Positions 9,876 through 21,169 of a stretch of DNA of 64,000 nt are shown here, piece after piece. The notes beneath the pieces were generated by a model. That model was not told the origin of the DNA. It ran no database searches and saw only the letters and a list, made by a program, of their open reading frames with translations. The DNA comes from Nissolia schottii (taxonomy: Eukaryota; Streptophyta; Magnoliopsida; Fabales; Fabaceae): NCBI GenBank assembly GCA_003254905.1, contig QANU01094918.1, forward strand, positions 1 to 64,000. Reading direction: 5' to 3'. The translations under genes were made by a program, and so were the position numbers. The number at the start of each line of letters is the position of its first letter. Position 1 is the first letter of the stretch.

Positions 9876-10102
9876 GAGTTATGCTACACGTACACCAAAA
9901 ACCATACACCATACATACATCTCATACTTATATACATAAAGTTTGTGTTTTAACTCATGTAATGTTTGTGCACTTAATTAAGTATAGTTGAGAGTATCAT
10001 TTACAAGTTTGTAATATTTGTGCAATCATGAGAATAAAGTTTGTGCGTTATTAATGGTGTATGTATGAGTGTATGAAATTGGGTGTACATGTAGCATTTT
10101 TG
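9876..10102. mobile_element. MULE-type MITE, 227 bp, nested in solo LTR 1
   Basis: The left end reads GAGTTATGCTACACGTACAC and the reverse complement of the right end reads CAAAAATGCTACATGTACAC. It is flanked by a 9-bp duplication ATTTATGAA (9867-9875 and 10103-10111). Its termini match the 1275-bp element at 2423-3697. It therefore inserted after LTR 1 was in place. Confidence 0.82.
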
Positions 10103-10834
10103 ATTTATGAATACCTTGATCAAACTTAAATTCTTGATAAGAAAAATTAATAGATCACGACGGTGTGTTTGGAATATTTTTAGGACACGCATACAAAAAT
10201 AGTTAACGACCAAACGCGATCAAACATGATCGAAATTGGGCCAAGGCCATTGGCTAAGGCCCAATCCCACTTGCTGACCAAGGAAGCAAAGCGGTCAACT
10301 ATCTTAATCCTTGCATTGTGCATTAATTATTTTCTTTTTCTTATTGATTAATTAATTTCTCTTAAAGTGTGAGGCTGAGGCCACCGCCTCAGAAGTGCTT
10401 ATGAATAGCACTTTGTGCCTCACTGCTTGCCCATCCTTATTTTCATATGTGCTCCATATATTTCTGTTCTATTCATGCACTTTGCTGTTACGCTGCCGGA
10501 CTAAAAAAAAATAGCAGGATCACACCAACGTTCGTGCGAATATTTTCTCACAACTTTCACTACCTAACTGACATGCTTAGGAAGTGAACAACCCTAGCTT
10601 ACTCACATCCTTGGTGGTTTTTACTTGTTGTGTGTATAGTATTGAAAAATATAACGTAGTAAATATTGTGTAGAAAATATCATTGTTATGGTGTATGAAT
10701 GATTGTATGTGTTTTGAAGTTAGAAATATATTATTGGGATTGTGGAACATGTGGGAAAGCCTAAGAGATTTATATGGAACAGTATTGGAAAGGTTTGGAA
10801 AAATAGGCAAGAAACTATGTTGGAATGAGCCTAA

Positions 10835-11065
10835 CGAACAGATCATTCGAATGCCTAGTCATTCAAATGATTCCTAAAATTTACTCAACCGAGAGCGAAA
10901 CAGCCAGATCATACAAATGACTCATGAATTTTTACAAATAGAGAGCCAAATTTTCAGGTCATTCGAATGACTGAGTTGGGTCATTTGAATGACTCATGAA
11001 GTTCACTAACCCAAGGGTCAAATTTCAGTGTCATTCTAATGAACAGTCCTGGTCATTTGAATGAC
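10835..11065. repeat. Cluster of GGTCATTYGAATGACC palindromes
   Basis: About eight degenerate copies of a short palindrome (GGTCATTTGAATGACC, GTCATTCAAATGA and the like) spaced 20-50 bp apart inside solo LTR 1. Other LTRs of the family carry GCTGAGCG/CGCTAAGC repeats in the corresponding place. Confidence 0.7.
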
Positions 11066-12736
11066 CACTGAAAACCTTAAGTTTTCAGCTTACCCACAAA
11101 TTCCAACAAGCACTAAACCTCTGAAAATTATATTTGTTGCTAGACATGATTATGAAAGTAGGTGTTACGTTAACATGCATCATGAGGACTCGGTCGTCAT
11201 TAAGACTTTAGAACGACTATAGACACCTAAAAAGTGATCAGCTAATGTCTTAAAAATCATAATTGAACCTTAGGGAAAAAGTGATCTCTTAAGAAGGTTC
11301 CAACCAAAGAAGATCTGGTGTACCTTGAAGAAAGTACATAGTTATATACTAGGAAACCCCTTTCTTGGAACGTCCAACAGACAAGCCCTCGCTAGTCCCG
11401 CAAGATGGATTAGTTAATGATGTGAACAAATGCTTAGACCTGACTTTATGTTGAAGTTAAAAAAGAAAGGATGAGAAAATGAATATTTAAGGGCGTTACG
11501 TCACAAAGTCCCAACAAATACACTTTCGGTCGCGCCGATAGGGCAGGCTGAAAAGTGAAAAGACCCTTCTGGTCGCGTTGATAGGGTAGGTCCCTCGCCA
11601 TCTCCCAAGTTGGATGGTTATTCCCTACCGTTGAGTGATGAATTATGCCATCGTGCACTCGTGGTTCGCAACCACTCAGGTTATAGCATTGTCTGGTTGT
11701 CAACGATATAGAAACATATGTAGGTTGTAGTCGAACGGCCACGACTACAAAGGAGGAGGATGTATTTGAGCAAGAAGGACGCAGCCACATGGCGCATAAG
11801 AGGACCCTATATCCCCTCATGCATAAGATGTGTGATGTATGTATGTATGCATGTAAAATATCTATAATAAAAGTTACCGTCAAGAGAACTCACGAGATAG
11901 TTTAGCTGAAAGTTAGAGATTACTCGAGCACGCGATCTGACCTCACGTTACTCCAGTGAATAAAGTTAATAAGCACGAATTCATAGGTAATGCAAAGGTT
12001 AGAAATTCCCAATCACCTAGTAAGGTAAATAAAGTAGCTCAAGATTAGAGAAGATTAAAATGAAGTAGGAAAGTTAATATGTATGACACTTAGAGATCTC
12101 CTGAGTGACCTGGATCATAACCAAAGTAATAAGAAATCCCTGACGCTAAAGGTTTTCCACTAAGAACGTGATGTTCTCACCCCAACTCATGTATGATTAC
12201 AGGTGGATATGACCAATTTACTGACGGGGACAAGACCTCGCAGGATGAATAAAGATCTAGGAGCATGAAGACTCCCCGAGGAACAGTAAGAATTACTCTC
12301 CTCATCAACAAGTAGGAACAATTACTTTGTTGAAGTTGCTTTGGTTATATGGTCTAGATAGGCCATTAACGCTTGTGTGTACTAAATGTAATATGTATTA
12401 TTAATCGTACGTGTAAACATGTTCTGGACCATGTAATTGTATGTATGCATATATATCTTAAGGTGGTTTATATAATTGTTCCAATAGTTTAATTCTCGCC
12501 TAAGTCCTTTTGAGACTCTATCATTTGTGTATCTATACAGTCATCTTCTTGAACACGTATGGCTCATAGTTTATGAATGAATTAGGAAAAGGAAAAAGTT
12601 TTAAATGGGTCCATATTTTTGACATAGTAAGTATTTCACCAGTAATGAAGGGTTATAAGTATCCCTACCAAAGCAGATAACAACCTAGTGAGCATTGTTT
12701 ACGACTTAAGCGTAAGCAGCTAGCTAGGGTGTTACT

Positions 12737-12741
12737 ACATA
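12737..12741. repeat. Target duplication ACATA (right), solo LTR 1
   Basis: Exact partner of 9645-9649. Confidence 0.85.
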
Positions 12742-13020
12742 TTAATTGATTATACGACCTAATGTGATAAATTTATATTTTTCAATACAATATTTGTATA
12801 GAGGTGCATCATAAGCTCAAATGATTCGTAAATCTCAAAACCTCTTATACGTTGGCTCTTTCACTACTTTGACTAATGAAAAGTTTATTATGATCATATA
12901 AAACATGAAATGATAACTAAATTTGATAAATCTAGTTATAAAAATGATTAAAAATGGATAAATTAAGTAGCATGGGTTTTTACCCCATGGTGTATTTAAG
13001 AAACCACCAACTAATTTTAG
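12742..13020. other. Non-coding flank of solo LTR 1
   Basis: AT-rich, no gene recognised. It contains a small perfect hairpin around 12973-12990 (CATGGG...CCCATG). Confidence 0.4.
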
Positions 13021-13193
13021 AGCACTGTTTGGAAACCTAACTCATCATCCTACTTATTAACCTACCTACATTAATAAATGACATTTGACATTTTACTTCA
13101 TATTTTGTCCCCATATATAAATGCCAATATTCTTCATAGAAGTAGATAGGTTGATAACTAGATTAATGAGTTAGATCTCCAAAACATTTTTCA
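13021..13193. mobile_element. MITE with ~47-bp degenerate inverted ends
   Basis: The left arm starts AGCACTGTTTGGAAACCTAA. The reverse complement of the right arm reads ATGTTTTGGAGATCTAA and continues CTCATTAATC, roughly 75% identical over about 47 bp. The GTTTGG terminus suggests a Tourist/PIF type. A clear target duplication is not visible (TTA on the left, TAA on the right). Confidence 0.5.
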
Positions 13194-13214
13194 TAATTTT
13201 AATTTCTGTGAGAC

Positions 13215-13415
13215 TGTTATGAAAATATTATTAGACGAATGTCCATAATTAACCTAAATCAATTATGATTCGATATGATTTTGAATATCACACCCATAGT
13301 CTATAAATAGGCCTTTGGGTTCTCATTGTATGACACTATTGAGATTATCAATAACATTACTCCCTTTATTCATCTGCCCTCTCTCCCTTCCATATCTTCA
13401 TATTATTTTATAACA
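13215..13415 (+). mobile_element. 5' LTR of an Ale/Retrofit-like copia element (201 bp)
   Basis: It starts TGTTATGAAAATATTATTAG and ends TATTTTATAACA. A promoter (CTATAAATAGGCC, about 13302-13314) lies inside it. Directly after it comes TGTTATCAACACGAA, the junction sequence usually seen behind short copia LTRs of this lineage. The copia integrase remnant at 22070-22912, same strand, fits as the rest of the element. Confidence 0.7.
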
Positions 13416-14250
13416 TGTTATCAACACGAATTTGCTCTTGAGATGAAGAGTAAGGAAGTTCAAAAAATAAACTTTTCTTTGAAAGTTTTTTAAAAGAATA
13501 AACCGACTTTTGACAACATCAATGACTAATGTAATAATTTTCATAACTTCAGGACGAACTTAATCTATGTTGATAACTTCAAGGACAAATATGAAGTTTT
13601 ACTCCAAATCCTTTTTATATTATTCTATTTGTTTCTTTAATCTTCTTTTAATACCATTCAGGGAATGGTTGGTAATGCTATCTACGTGAAAATAGAATTA
13701 TTCCCTAAAGTGAATGCTAATGGTACCTATAAGAAAATACAACTATTCTCTAAAGTAAATAGTAACGGTATTATAAGAAAATATAATTATTCTCACAATT
13801 GAATGATAAATTTACAATGAGAAGATTAAATCATCCTTAGAAATGGATGTTAATTTTTTTTTTTTTGTACGTTAGAAAATTAAAAGAAAGGCCTAAGGCC
13901 TTCTCCAGAAGTGGATGTTTATGAGAATGTACAATCATTCCCATAAATTAATGATAATAATACCCAAGAAAAAGGATAGTCACTGCTAGAAACGAATGCA
14001 TCATTGTTATTCAAAATTATTTGAAAATATGGTTATTATTTTTTTATTTAAAGAAATCTACATATTTCCAAGAGTGAATATGTCAAAAGATCATTCCTTT
14101 CCCCAAAGTGAATGAATCTTATTAGCATGAGGTAATGAAACTTATAATTATTTTATATTCCTCAAAGTGAATGTAACTCTGATGATTTTAAATATTAGAA
14201 ATTGATTAATTTTTTGGGTATTTAATTCGCTGATCTTATTCTCTGAAAGA
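13416..14250 (+). mobile_element. Copia leader region with internal imperfect repeats
   Basis: Untranslated-type sequence after the copia LTR. It contains repeated short motifs such as TTCCCTAAAGTGAATG, near 13700, 13750 and 14104. No gag frame can be recognised. The MULE-PMD insertion begins somewhere after about 14250. Confidence 0.5.
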
Positions 14251-14740
14251 GAATAATATAATGAATTGATTAATTACAAAATTATAAAGGATAATTTGAA
14301 ACTCACATCCATTGAAATTTTGGATGCACCTGAGGCTATTTATGCCGACGTGGCCTATTTATTAACCCTTCCACCCCTATTTCTCTCCACTCTCATTTTC
14401 TCAAAATTTACTTATCTCGCTAGAAATTTTATCTCTCTAAAAGTCCAGAGCTCTTGCTCCCGAAGTTGTTGCGGCACTCCTACATTCTTGTTGTTGCGTC
14501 AGTGATGTAAGTTTTAAAACCCTGCAACATTATTGAATTTATCAGTGCACATATTAATTATTTGAAATTGAGTTTGCTGAAAATTGTTAGTTTATTATTG
14601 TATAAAGATGTTTGCATACTGTATGTAATCTGTATTAGTGACAAATTATGATTAATTGATGCATTGTGCAATATAATTTGTAAGTTATTGATGTTGTATA
14701 GACTATTGTTGTTGTGTGTACATGTTGTCGTTGTTTGTAC

Positions 14741-15556
14741 TAAAACCTAGAGTAAACCCTAGGCCCAACCCTAACCCTAAACTAAACCATAAACTAAAGC
14801 CTAAAACCTAAAGTAAACCCTAAACCTTAAAATAATCCCTAAACCCTAAACTAATCCCTAGCCCTAGCCTATAAGTAAACCTTAATTCCTAAACTAAATC
14901 ATAAACCCTAAACTAAACCATAAACCCTATACTAAACCCTAACCCCTAAACTATTCCCTAAATCCTAAAGCAAACTATAAACCCTAAAGTAAACCCAAAA
15001 CCTTAAACTAAGTCCTAAACTAAACCCTAACCCTAGGCCCTAAAGTAAACCCTAAATTAAACCCTAACCCTACCCTAGCCATAAACTAACCCCTAAAATA
15101 AACCCTAACAGTGGCCTAAACTAAACCCTAAACCCTAAAGTCAACCCTAACCCTAAAGTAAGCCTTAGCCCTAACTCAAAACTAAACCCTAAACCCTAAA
15201 CTAAACCATAATCCCTAAAGTAAATCCTAAACCCTAAACCCTAGCCCTAAACCCTAAACTAAATCCTAAACCCTAAAGTAAGCCCTAAACCCTAACCTAA
15301 GCCCCAACCCCTAAACTATTCCCTAAACCCTAAAACAAACCATAAACCCTAAATTATATTCCTAAACCCTAAACTAAACCATAATCCTAAAACTAAACCC
15401 TAATCCTAGCCCTAGCCCTAAACTAAACCCTAATACTAGCCATAAACCCTAAATTAAACACTAAACCCTAACCCTAGCCCTAAACCCCAACTAAACCATA
15501 AAACCTAATCTAAACCTTAAACCCTAACCTAAACACAGGCTGAGACATAAAACCCA
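14741..15556 (+). repeat. Degenerate telomere-like repeats (CCCTAAA type)
   Basis: About 800 bp of irregular AAACCCTAAACTAAACCCTA-type repeats. These are variants of the plant telomere unit, mixing 7-bp and 6-bp spacings with many substitutions. They lie between the putative first exon and the ATG at 15738 and so probably in an intron. An internal position with genes on both sides excludes a chromosome end. Confidence 0.9.
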
Positions 15557-15737
15557 AAACCCCAAATGTGGTAATGTGCTAGATATCAATGATAATTTAA
15601 TATTGTATGTTATCTGCATCTATGGCAATTTTTTACCATTAGTTTAAGGTTTAATGCATAGTGTAACATAACATGTGTAATGCTATTTTAATAAAATGTA
15701 ATTTATGATGTGGATTGTGTTTTAAACAGAATTATAA

Positions 15738-16850
15738 ATGGGAAAACCCCTTGTTGTACTCGTTCATGGTAACGGGAGAATGTACGAAGGTGAACGTGGG
15801 TTAATGGTTGATGGACCTATGTCGAGGTCTATGATGATTAAGAGGGGCATTCATATAGATGAGTTGAAACGGAAAATTAGTTTAAAATTAAGGTTGCAAC
15901 AAAATCAATTTGTATCAAAGATGGTTTTCCGGATATTACAAGGGTCGGGGTCGGAGTCAAAATTTGTCGGTTGTGAAATGGTGGATGACGAAGACATTGA
16001 ATGCTTGATAGATGTGTTTGAATCAAATTCAGATGGGTCTATGGAGGTGTTTGTTGATGTAGAGACAATGAAGGGAGATAATCATTTGCCTATTGGGGGC
16101 AGTCCATCAAATCCTATTAACACGCAGTCGTCCATGAGACATTTTGCCTCAGTGTTTGATGATGTGGGCTTATCCCAAAACCCTGAGGCCTTTCATTCAT
16201 CGCCTGCAACTTCACCTATTATTAGAGAATCATTGCCTGACCCAAGTGATGATGAAGACCATTTATCTGATGATGATGATGCGGAGGAGGAGGAGAGATT
16301 GGAGTCAGAGGATGAGGTTGATGCACATTTTGGTGCGCGGCGAGCTTCTCCGATTCGGTTTGTTCCCTCCGTTGCCCCTCCAGTTGATGTTTATGGCGGC
16401 ACCGTGCCAGTAAGTGTGGCCCTTGAAAATGTGTTTAGGCCTCCTTGTCCTTAGTTTTTCGAGATTAACTGGGATGCATTTGTTGGTTCATCTGATAGTT
16501 ATGGCGCTTTTGTGCATGATTTGTGGAGTTCAGAAGGAGAACTGTTTGTTGGGTTGCAACTTCCAACAAAGGATGCAGTAAAATCAGCCTTGGATCATTA
16601 TTCCATCAAGTGACATCGCGATTACAAAATTGATCACTCAGATACACAAAGGCTAATAGCTAAGTGTTCTCAATTTAGGTCTTCCTGCAATTGGAGAGTC
16701 AGGGCTATTAACAGTAAGCGGTGTAACCAATAGAAGATCTCAAAGTATGATGGCTCGCATACCTGTGTAAACATTTCCATGTCACGAGATCGTAAAAAGT
16801 TGCGCTCAAAGTTAGTTCAGAAGTATATACAGGACAAGGTTATTTGTGTA
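15738..16850 (+). pseudogene. MuDR-type transposase N-terminal region
   Basis: ATG at 15738 opens a 238-codon frame: an N-terminal domain (MGKPLVVLVHGNGRMYEGE) followed by an acidic stretch (D/E-rich, about residues 170-196). The same frame continues past the TAG at 16452-16454 into the MuDR DNA-binding domain: FVGLQLPTKDAVKSALDHYS, then HRDYKI, then CSWRV-like SCNWRVRAIN at about 16687-16716, then KYDGSHTCV. Three stops interrupt it without any frameshift: TAG 16452, TGA 16611 and TAG 16731. Each is one transition away from the expected Q, R and W codons. The DDE catalytic core and SWIM finger that normally follow are absent. Dead transposase fragment. Confidence 0.8.
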
Positions 16851-17149
16851 CCATGTATAAATTGTTCATGTTTATGTAATTGTCCTAGTTACATTTGATT
16901 TGTTTGTGTACTTGGTTGTGCTTGCTTTGAAATGAGTCATCAGTTGTGAATATTTAGTTTATATCTGCATGATTACCATGTATTCCTAATTGTGGTTTGT
17001 TTGCTTACTTTACAGTGAACAATTTGTTGTGAAAAATTGTGCCTAAGTGTGAACATTTTTGTTATGGTTACTTTACGTACAAGCAAAGAATGGATACTTG
17101 ATGTTCAAATTGTAACCCTAACATATGTGGTTTTGTTTCAATCTGCAGA

Positions 17150-19234
17150 GTATATGATGGCTCACCACATCACGCCAGCTCCAGAGGACACATCTATTCT
17201 GGAGCTTCAGGCATGTCACGTGTCCCAGCATATTTGGGGTGGGGCTCGTGACAGAGTGTTATGAGTTAGGAGGGTTCATGTGGCTAGGCATGAGGAGAAG
17301 CACAGAGACCCCAGAGTGTATCATTCCATATCTTGAGCAGGCAGGGTTCATCGGGGTGGTTTACATGGGTTAATGTACGGTTGACCACGCATTGATCACC
17401 GTACTTGTGAAGAGGTGGCGTCCCGAGACTCACACGTTCCACATCCCTGCTGGGGAGTGCACACTGATATTGGAGGACATTACCATTATATCCAGGCTCC
17501 CTGTTGAGGGACGTGCAGTCACCGGTCGGACACTGGATCCAGCCTTAGTAGACCATCGCGAGGAGCTACTGGGTGCGCGCCCACCACTACAGAGTGGGTA
17601 TAATGGATTGCGCATTCGTATGTCATGGTTATCGGAGCTGCTTGCCGATGTTCCCGAGGACGGTGCCGACCAGATCCGGGTCCAGCAGTATGTACGAGCC
17701 TACATGCTTCACTTCATTGGAAGCACTCTTTTTCCAGACCATTCAGAGTCATGGGTACATTCCATGTACCTCCCACTCCTAGCGGACCTGGAGCAGGAAG
17801 GGACATATAGTTGGGGATCAGCGGCGCTTGCCTTTATGTATAGGGAGCTGTGCAAGTCTACAGGCTACGATGCACACGACATCTGGGGCCCTTGCATGAT
17901 CCTCCAATATTGGGCGTGGCATAGATTTCCTCGCCTTGCCCTAGCACTTGTGGATCATGCCGACGAGGCAGTGTGGCATGGTTGTACTACAGAGCGAGCA
18001 CCACTTCGTCCATTGGGATTCAGGTAAGTGATGTTTATATGTTTATTATGCTATTTATACGTTTTCCTAACCAGCCTTGTGTATTCCATGATAATAATCA
18101 ATAAATATTGACATTTATACGGTGGATTAGGTGGCACGCTCATAAAGTGTTGTCAAATTTGCCACTATACGTACTCCGTTATTATCGTCACTTCTTTGAT
18201 CACTTGAAGAAAAACGAGGTAATTGTATACATATATTTGTTCATTTGTATTATTTATGTATTCGATAATAATCATGTTACTAACTTTGTTCACTTTTCCT
18301 AGATTTATGGCAGCAATATACAACAGAGTTAGTGGCAAACCTCCCCGACTTCTGCACGGCGGGGCAGGCGATCTGGCTGGCCATAGTCACACTGATTTGT
18401 TTTTTAATTGTAGAGTGGCACCAGCCAGATCGAGTGATGCGACAGTTTGGTATGGATCAACCCATACCAAGCAGGCCGCACAAGCCCGATCATCTGCATG
18501 GCATCACATTGTTTGGACGGACCGAGAAAATTGGTCGGATGTGCACCTAGTATATTGCATACTAGGACGATCGGGTTGCCCGAATTGCCAATGGCCTGCC
18601 ACTGCAGCAGCCTCTCACCGCACGGTCACAGTACATGCAGTGGTATAAGAAGATTACTCGACGTTGGATCAGTCGAGAGTCGGCACCTATAGGAGTTGTG
18701 GTAAGTTTTACATTTTATTACTCATTTGTATTATCAACCATTTGTTTTGGATTATTGATCATGACTATTTGTGTTTGAACATTGTTAGGGTGACATCGCG
18801 GAGCAGATGTTGACATTGTCGGTTGACCCTAATCCAGGAGCATTTACGATGGAGCACGACCGGATCAGGGTTTCACAATTTTAGTTCGCCGCTCGAGCTC
18901 CCACGACCAATGTGCCATCTCCCACGGATACCAATGACCAGGGTGATCGAAGGCCACACCAGAGGAGAAGAACTGGACTAGCTGACAGATGAAGACTTAC
19001 TCCCACTGCCGATGAATCTACATCTTCTACACAGCAGACTGCTCCAACTGAGGCCACTGCGGCATCCACGGTCGACGCTGCTAACCTACCACCTTCACTT
19101 CCGTACCCTTACCCACCAGCATACCCTTACCCTTACCCATCACCATACCCTTACCCTTACCCATAACCATACCCTTACCCGTACCCACCGTCACATTCGT
19201 GCCCACCACCGCCACAGCGTTATCCACCAGCACC
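17150..19234 (+). pseudogene. Plant mobile domain (PMD/MAIN-like) gene, inactivated
   Basis: The sequence encodes the aminotransferase-like plant mobile domain in its usual order. It reads LELQACHVSQHIW near 17200, IIPYLEQAGF near 17320, VDHALITVLVKRWRPETHTF (17380-17439), and a long open frame to 18027 (RAYMLHFIGSTLFPDHSESW, CKSTGYD, GPCMILQYWAWHRFPRL). After apparent introns it continues LANLPDFCTAGQAIWL and VEWHQPDRVMRQFG (about 18332-18460), then YMQWYKKITRRWISRES. A Pro/Tyr-rich tail (PYPYPSPYPYPYP) follows at 19082-19234 and is interrupted by a hAT MITE. Disabling changes include TGA 17262, TAA 17371, a frameshift near 17315, TAG near 18882 and TGA near 18989. PMD proteins of the MAIN/MAIL type act in silencing, and PMDs are also known inside transposons. 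This copy is of the transposon-borne kind. Confidence 0.82.
19227..19234. repeat. 8-bp target duplication CCAGCACC (left)
   Basis: Exact copy of 19799-19806, flanking the hAT MITE. Eight bases is the hAT superfamily length. Confidence 0.88.
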
Positions 19235-19798
19235 CAAGGTTGTCAAACTCGAGAGTTTAAGTAAACTCGTGAAGGCTTAGGAAACTCGAGTCGTAAACTC
19301 GTCAGAGTTTACATATGTAAAAAATATATGTTATAAGCAATATAATTAGGATCTAAACATGATTAAATTTTGTATTCATAATTGATATTGAATAATGTTA
19401 ACTTTAAAATAAAATAAATAAAAAAATATCACCTTAATGCATGACACTTAGTTATGTCATACTTCATTCTGTACATGTATTACTTTATAGTTTGATAAAA
19501 CATAGCTCAATTATGATAAATATATAAAATCGGCTTAGTAAACTCAATAGATATTGTGTAACACACACAAAGTCAACTAAGTATCTAAAAAAGTTACCAA
19601 ATTTATACATCTTGAGGTAAACTCGTAAACTCGTGGATAGATTTTAACTCGTAAACTCGCTAGTAAAATCGAGAGTTTACTTAAACTCGTACGAGTTTAA
19701 TTACCAAAAAAGAGTTACGTGAGTGTTAACTCGTTTTGTGTTGTGAAATCGTAAACTTGTAAGAGTTTATGAGTTAACTCGTGAGTTTAATAACCATG
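19235..19798. mobile_element. hAT MITE, 564 bp, inside the PMD tail
   Basis: The left end is CAAGGTTGTCAAACTCGAG and the reverse complement of the right end is CATGGTTATTAAACTCACG. A perfect 8-bp duplication CCAGCACC (19227-19234, 19799-19806) flanks it. Subterminal regions are packed with GTAAACTCG/CGAGTTTA motifs in both orientations. No transposase is encoded. Removing it restores continuity of the Pro/Tyr-rich PMD tail (PAP before, YPLPPPY-like after). Confidence 0.88.
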
Positions 19799-19806
19799 CC
19801 AGCACC
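19799..19806. repeat. 8-bp target duplication CCAGCACC (right)
   Basis: Partner of 19227-19234. The PMD tail resumes immediately and ends near 19898. Confidence 0.88.
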
Positions 19807-19898
19807 GTACCCTTACCCTCTACCACCCCCATATACTCATTATTCCCAGGCTGGCACGTCTGATCCAAACAGTAAACTGCCCCAGGGCTCGTCGTAGG
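19807..19898 (+). pseudogene. C-terminal end of the PMD gene
   Basis: Continuation of the Pro/Tyr-rich tail after the hAT MITE (PYPYPLPPPYTHYSQAGTS), followed by a short stretch to the TAG at about 19896. Confidence 0.65.
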
Positions 19899-20590
19899 TA
19901 GCCGATGTGATAGGATTATTAGTTTTTCTTTAGGGTTTTATGTGAGATTGTATCCCAGCTTTGCTATGGACATTTTAATGACATTTTAATTCATGTCTTT
20001 TATTATATGTCTACTTTTTATATCAAAAATATATTTATTCCTTATATTTATCCCACAATATTAATCACATTAGTGTCTGCTTTGATTTCACATTAGTGTT
20101 TACTTTGATTTTACATCTCCCACATGGATTCTGTATGGTCTCAACAGACATCTTGTCATAGACCTTTGATCTGATGGTTGTTCCTAAACCTAAACAAGCA
20201 ATTACTTGGGATGATCCTGCGTGAACTCAACCAGCTTGCCATTAGCAACCTCAATAAGCCTTCCCAACCTGTAATTTATGATCGAGGAGGAAATAGCGAC
20301 GGTTTGCTCAAATCCAAGAAAATTGTGTCGCAGCTGAGGCTTTACTTGAACCATAAAACTTCCTGCAGTCATGGAGTCGGAGATCTTGAACATTGAGACT
20401 TGCCTTGATGACTTGAATCCAAGAATGGTAGATGCGAACACAACCTTGAAGGATAGAATTGAATAAGCGGAACTGGCGAGGAGGCTCACCGAGTGGAGAG
20501 AAACGAAGCAGATAGCAGCAAAGGCAGCACTAGTATCCAACACAAAACATACAACGATGCTTATTATATAATTGAATCTTTCCTTTGATT
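19899..20590. other. MULE 3' flank, unidentified low-complexity-free block
   Basis: 19899-20150 looks like a 3' untranslated region. The block 20160-20560 holds open frames on both strands (72 codons plus; 113 codons minus, 20202-20543) but neither matches a protein I know. It could be a small captured gene fragment. Confidence 0.3.
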
Positions 20591-21150
20591 GATTGGTTGT
20601 CTTTCGATTAGGGTTTGGTGAATTGTTGACATATCTAATTGAATCGAATATTGGTATTGAGGGTTTTTGGGTTTAGGGTTTGAAATTTTTTACCAACCTT
20701 AAAGGTGAATTGTTGACATATCCAATTGAATCGAATATTTTACAAATTAGGACATATATTAAGGTTTATTAGGATTATGGTTAGCAAATTAGGGTTACGT
20801 ACGGTTAGGGCTATGGATGGATTAGGATTATGGTTTTGGGTGGACTAGGGGTGGGGTTAGGATTAGGGTTATGGTGGGGTACACATGGACTCACAGGCTT
20901 TGTGGTGGGATATGGGTGGATTAGGGTTAGGGTTTTTAGGTGAATTAGGGTTACAGTTAGAGTTTCTGAGGGATTAGGGTTATGGTATATGGTTTGGGTT
21001 AGGATTAGGTTTAGGGTATAAAGTTTAAGGCATACAGTATAGGGTCTATGGTAAGGTTTATGATATTTGGTAAGGGTATAGGGTAGGGGTTAAGGGTTAA
21101 GGTTTTTGGGTTGGGGTTAAAGGGTAGGGTTTTAATTGTAGGGTTTGAGA
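20591..21150 (-). repeat. Degenerate telomere-like repeats, inverted orientation (TTAGGGTT type)
   Basis: Irregular GGATTAGGGTTATGG / GGTTTAGGG units, sparser than the left tract. Orientation is opposite to 14741-15556, so the two tracts form a very imperfect inverted pair around the MULE coding regions. Confidence 0.75.
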
Positions 21151-21169
21151 AATAGGCTTGAATAGACTG

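Larger units (their letters stand above)
9650..12736 (+). mobile_element. Solo LTR 1 (TGTAACA family), 3087 bp
   Basis: It starts TGTAACATCCTG and ends GGGTGTTACT (final A of the family replaced by T). It is flanked by a perfect 5-bp duplication ACATA (9645-9649 and 12737-12741). No gag-pol and no second LTR are present, so it is a solo LTR left by LTR-LTR recombination. It carries all family landmarks: the CGCGAGAT block near 9785, the ATATTTTTAGGAC block near 10172, CACTTAGAGATCTCCTGAG near 12087, CCACTAAGAACG near 12158, and CCTAGTGAGCATTG near 12685. A MULE MITE is nested inside. ORFs within it, including 145 codons on the minus strand at 11446-11883, have no protein-like features. Confidence 0.88.

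Noticed and set aside
11446..11883. 145-codon minus-strand ORF
   Set aside because: Lies wholly inside solo LTR 1; no family motifs and not conserved in sister LTRs.
14741..15556. True telomere or chromosome end
   Set aside because: The repeats are degenerate, internal, flanked by coding sequence, and mirrored by an inverted tract at 20591-21150.
19012..19260. His/Thr-rich plus ORF (TLTHHHTLTLTH)
   Set aside because: Out-of-frame shadow of the Pro/Tyr-rich PMD tail (CCTTACCCATAC repeats).
20202..20543. 113-codon minus ORF in the MULE 3' flank
   Set aside because: Looks protein-like in composition but I cannot tie it to any family, and the opposite strand is also open; not enough to call a gene.
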